A DNA stretch of 25,942 nucleotides from Deltaproteobacteria bacterium (GTDB lineage: Bacteria; Desulfobacterota; Desulfarculia; Desulfarculales; Desulfarculaceae): NCBI GenBank assembly GCA_020444165.1, contig JAHLLK010000080.1:1-25942 (forward strand), written 5' to 3'. A model generated the notes under the pieces. That model saw nothing but the letters and a program-made list of their open reading frames with translations, was not told the DNA's origin and searched no databases. Both the position numbers and the translations under genes were made by a program. Positions 23,226 through 25,942 of the stretch are shown here, in pieces. Within the stretch, counting starts at the first letter, position 1, and the number at the start of each line of letters is the position of its first letter.

Positions 23226-24643
23226 TTTGCGGCCTCCTCCCAGGCGTGGTGAAAGCTGCCCGGCCGGTCAGAGCGTTCATAGGTGTGGCCCCCGAAATAA
23301 TCGCGCTGGGCCTGCACCAGGTTGGTGGGCAGGCGCAGGCTCCGGAGCGCGTCCAGATAGGCCAGGCTGGCGGCCAGGCCGGGCACGGGCAGGCCGGCCA
23401 GGCAGGCCGCGCTCACCACCCGACGGAGACCCGGGGTCGCGGCGGTCACCTCCTGGGCCAACTCCGGGTCCAGAAGCAGGGATTCCAGGTCCGGCGCCGC
23501 CTTATAGGCCCGGCGGAGCTTCTCCAGGAGTTCGGCCCGGATGATGCACCCGCCCCGCCAGATGCGGCTCACCGTCTCCAGGTCCAGGTGATAGCCAAAG
23601 CTCTGGGAGGCCGCCCAGAGCAGGGACATGCCCTGGGCAAAGGCCAGGATCAGCCCGGCCCGGAGCGCGTCCTCCAAGTCGGCCACCAGGCCGGCCTGGT
23701 CCAGGTCCAGGGGAGAGGCCTGGCCCAGGCCCGCGGCCAGGCGGCCCCGCAGGGTGTCATGGGTGGAGAGGTTGCGCATGACCACGGCCAAGTCTATGGC
23801 CGGGGTGGGAATCTGCAGTTCCAGGGCCTGGTCCGAGGTCCAGCGGCCGGTGCCTTTTTGGCTGGCCCGGTCGGAGATGTGGTCCACCAGGGGGCCCGGG
23901 GCCTCGGGGTCGGCTTCGCCCAGGATGGCGGCGGTGATCTCCAGGAGATAGGAGCTGAGCGGGCCCTGGTTCCACTTTTGATAAATGGGTTGCATGGCCG
24001 CCGCGGAGAGGCCCAGGCCCCGGCCCAAAAGGTCGTAGCTCTCGGACAAAAGCTGCATGAAGGCGTACTCGATGCCGTTGTGCACCATCTTAACGTAGTG
24101 CCCAGCCGAGCCTTGCCCCAGATAGGCCACGCACGGCTCGCCGTGCACCTGGGCCGCCGCTTTCGCCAGGGCGTCCGCCACCCGGTCATAGCCCTCCCGG
24201 TCGCCGCCGGGCATCAGGCTGGGGCCGTGCCGCGCGCCGGACTCGCCGCCGGAGATGCCCATGCCCAGGTACAGGAAGGATCTTTCCGCCAGCATCCCGG
24301 CCCGGCGGTCGGTGTCCCGGAAATGGGAGTTGCCGCCGTCGATGACCAAGTCCTCCGGGTCCAGGAGCAGAACCAGTTCCCCCAGCACCGCGTCCACCGG
24401 CTTGCCGGCGGAGACGATGAGCAGGAGCGTGCGGGGCCGGTCCAGGGACTGCACCAGCTCGGCCGGGGTGCGGGCGGCCGTGATATCCCGATCGCCGGCC
24501 AGCTCGCGCATGAAATGCTCGGTTTTCTCCCCGGAGCGGTTGTACACCCCCAGGGGCACGCCGCGGTCGGCCAGGTTCAGGGCAAAGTTGCGGCCCATGT
24601 TGCCCAGGCCGATGATTCCGAAACTTCTTTTGTCTTGGCTCAT
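23222..24643 (-). CDS. gnd: 6-phosphogluconate dehydrogenase (decarboxylating)
   Basis: The 473-residue enzyme converts 6-phosphogluconate to ribulose-5-phosphate and CO2. It shows the Rossmann motif FGIIGLGNMGRNFALNLADR at the N-terminus, GGNSHFRDTDRR near 100, MGISGGESGARHGPSLMPGG near 125 and the active-site element YVKMVHNGIEY near 180 (Lys, His-Asn). The length corresponds to the long, dimeric NADP-type Gnd rather than the short ~300-residue GndA/YqeC type. I chose ATG 24643 because GGGAGG (24652-24657 on the complement) sits 8 bases upstream; a GTG at 24652 would start inside that site. The stop codon overlaps the zwf start. An 18-base gap separates it from the upstream HAD gene. Confidence 0.96.
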   Translation of the reverse strand: MSQDKRSFGIIGLGNMGRNFALNLADRGVPLGVYNRSGEKTEHFMRELAGDRDITAARTPAELVQSLDRPRTLLLIVSAGKPVDAVLGELVLLLDPEDLVIDGGNSHFRDTDRRAGMLAERSFLYLGMGISGGESGARHGPSLMPGGDREGYDRVADALAKAAAQVHGEPCVAYLGQGSAGHYVKMVHNGIEYAFMQLLSESYDLLGRGLGLSAAAMQPIYQKWNQGPLSSYLLEITAAILGEADPEAPGPLVDHISDRASQKGTGRWTSDQALELQIPTPAIDLAVVMRNLSTHDTLRGRLAAGLGQASPLDLDQAGLVADLEDALRAGLILAFAQGMSLLWAASQSFGYHLDLETVSRIWRGGCIIRAELLEKLRRAYKAAPDLESLLLDPELAQEVTAATPGLRRVVSAACLAGLPVPGLAASLAYLDALRSLRLPTNLVQAQRDYFGGHTYERSDRPGSFHHAWEEAAK

Positions 24644-24661
24644 ATTCCCCACCTCCCAGGA

Positions 24662-25279
24662 TCAGAGGGCAAGCCCCAGCTCGGCCAGCCTCGCCCTGGT
24701 GTTTTCCAGCCCATGGTGATGGATGCCGTGAATCCCCAACTTGCGGGCCACTTCCACGAACATGGCGCGGTCATCCAGGTAAACCGCCCGGCTGGGCGCA
24801 CACTGCGCGCCGTCCAGGGCCAGGCGGTATATGTCCAGATCGGGTTTGCGGTAGTGCACGAAACAGGAGCTGACGTAGAAATCGAACAGCCGGTTCAGCT
24901 CAAAGGCCTGGATGCGGTGCTGGGTCAGCTCCCGCCCTTCGTTGCTCACGGCCACCACCCGAAATCCGTGGCGCTTTTTCAGCCCCAACATGAAGTCGAG
25001 CATGTCCGGCAAAAGCCGGGATTCTGCGTACATGAACTCCCGAAACTCCTGGAGCGAGAAAGCACGCGGCTCGTAAAACACCACCCGCTCCAAATACTCG
25101 TCCAGGGAGAGCTTGCCCTCCTCGTAAGTGTCAAAGGTGAGGTGGTGGCGCTCGTCCATTTCCTCGTAATCCAGGCCGAACTTGTCCGCGGCCAGGCGGC
25201 GGCTGTCCCGGCCCCAGCCGTTGGTCAAAAGCACCCCGCCGATGTCCAGGAAGAGGGTGGTGATCTGCTCAGCCGGCAT
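24662..25279 (-). CDS. HAD-superfamily hydrolase (subfamily IA-like phosphatase)
   Basis: The 205-residue haloacid-dehalogenase-type protein is probably a cytoplasmic phosphatase. Motif I is LFLDIGGVLLTNG (Asp12; the second Asp of DxD is replaced by Gly14), motif II is VAVSNEG (Ser112), motif III Lys145 sits in YRKPDLD and motif IV is VYLDDR (Asp169, Asp170). Loss of the second motif-I Asp, the usual acid/base, is also seen in some HAD groups and may mean altered or slow phosphatase chemistry. GGGGAGAG upstream supports ATG 25279. It lies between tkt and gnd in one operon, so a housekeeping role on a pentose-phosphate-pathway metabolite is plausible. The substrate is unknown. Confidence 0.88.
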   Translation of the reverse strand: MPAEQITTLFLDIGGVLLTNGWGRDSRRLAADKFGLDYEEMDERHHLTFDTYEEGKLSLDEYLERVVFYEPRAFSLQEFREFMYAESRLLPDMLDFMLGLKKRHGFRVVAVSNEGRELTQHRIQAFELNRLFDFYVSSCFVHYRKPDLDIYRLALDGAQCAPSRAVYLDDRAMFVEVARKLGIHGIHHHGLENTRARLAELGLAL

Positions 25280-25314
25280 AGCTACTCTCCCCTACTTCAG
25301 ATTCCGGGCCGGGC

Positions 25315-25942
25315 CTAACCCTGGCGGGCCAACAGCGCCCGCGCCCGCGCGCACACGTTCTCCACGTTGAATCCGTAGTGCTGCATATTCTCGCCGCCCG
25401 GAGCCGAGGCCCCGAAGGTGTCCACGCTGACGGTGTCCAGAAGAGGATCGGGGCGCAGATAGGAGCGCCAGCCCAGGCTCACTCCGGCCTCCAGCCCCAA
25501 GACCGGCAGGTCTGCGGGCAGCACCGCGGCCTGGTACTCCGCGGGCTCCCCGCGGAACAGGCGCCAGGACGGCAGGCTGATCACCCGCGCGGCCACGCCC
25601 TCGTTGGCCAGTTGGGCCTGGGCGGCCAGGGCCAGGGACACCTCCGAGCCGGTGGCCACCAGGGCCAGGGCCGGCGGCCCGCCCGCGGCCTCGCGGAGGA
25701 TGTAGCCACCCCGGACCACCCCCGCGGCCAGGGCCGGGAACTCCCCCGGGTCCAGCACCGGCAGCTTCTGACGGGTCAGGATCAGGGCCACCGGGCCGCC
25801 CTGGTGCTCCAGGGCCACCCGCCAGGCCGCCGCGGTCTCGTTGGCGTCGGCCGGCCGCAATACCAGCATATTGGGCAGGGAGCGGAGCCCCAAAAGCTGC
25901 TCCACCGGCTGGTGGGTGGGGCCGTCCTCGCCCAGGCCGATG
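25315..25942 (-). CDS. tkt: transketolase, C-terminal part (cut by window edge)
   Basis: The frame enters from the right edge and ends at 25315, so only the C-terminal ~209 residues are visible. It opens with the transketolase motif IGLGEDGPTHQPVEQL, continues with LVLRPADANETAAAWRVAL and ends with the C-terminal domain (SVDTFGASAPGGENMQHYGF). Transketolase moves two-carbon units between pentose and hexose phosphates with thiamine diphosphate; the ThDP-binding N-terminal half is outside the window. Upstream in its operon nothing can be seen. The gene is followed 35 bases later by the HAD hydrolase. A split transketolase of the apulose type cannot be excluded until the missing half is seen. 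Confidence 0.93.
   Translation of the reverse strand, partial: IGLGEDGPTHQPVEQLLGLRSLPNMLVLRPADANETAAAWRVALEHQGGPVALILTRQKLPVLDPGEFPALAAGVVRGGYILREAAGGPPALALVATGSEVSLALAAQAQLANEGVAARVISLPSWRLFRGEPAEYQAAVLPADLPVLGLEAGVSLGWRSYLRPDPLLDTVSVDTFGASAPGGENMQHYGFNVENVCARARALLARQG

Noticed and set aside
21681..25318. Long plus-strand frames (523 and 812 codons) opposite zwf, gnd and the HAD gene
   Set aside because: The minus-strand genes show complete enzyme signatures, and the plus-strand translations are His/Gln/Gly-rich shadows spanning several genes.

Overview
The window looks like chromosomal DNA of a GC-rich, probably anaerobic or microaerophilic bacterium. The MCP/CheW style, the DUF2148 iron-sulfur protein, the fused MFS/spermidine-synthase-like protein and the base composition would fit a deltaproteobacterium (Desulfobacterota). 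This is inference from gene types only; no rRNA, tRNA or other phylogenetic marker is present.

Region 1 (1-3000): a (CT)n tract at the very left edge, then cheW and one membrane chemoreceptor (MCP) on the + strand. Their DNA is clearly AT-richer than the rest, except for the signalling half of the MCP. Region 2 (3000-8330): a polytopic membrane protein fused to a spermidine-synthase-like Rossmann domain, a 0.4-kb gap ending in a strong leader hairpin, and a large glycoside hydrolase (MGH1/GH63-like) that appears fused to a DUF547 domain.

Region 3 (8330-20570, all +) is the most interesting part, a carbohydrate-uptake and catabolic locus. It runs: RpiR/SIS regulator, two ABC permeases, ABC ATPase, Tat-exported solute-binding protein, two different FGGY kinases in tandem, a nitrilase-fold amidohydrolase, a VOC metalloenzyme, a RuBisCO-like protein (RLP, form IV) and a DUF2148 Fe-S protein. 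A perfect 18-bp hairpin with a C14 tract closes it. An MtnC-type enolase-phosphatase follows immediately. The RLP keeps the carbamate/metal site (Lys191, Asp193, Glu194) but lacks residues needed for CO2 fixation, so an enolase, isomerase or decarboxylase role on a sugar phosphate is likely. The gene set matches neither complete methionine salvage (no MtnA, MtnK, MtnB or MtnD here) nor a complete known RLP sugar-acid pathway. It may be an undescribed pathway in which a sugar or sugar-acid derivative is imported, phosphorylated by FGGY kinases and rearranged by the RLP.

Region 4 (21380-25942): a ~129-bp quasi-palindrome lies between converging genes. A minus-strand pentose-phosphate operon follows, reading tkt (truncated by the window edge), HAD hydrolase, gnd, zwf. 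It could process pentose or hexose phosphates produced by region 3.
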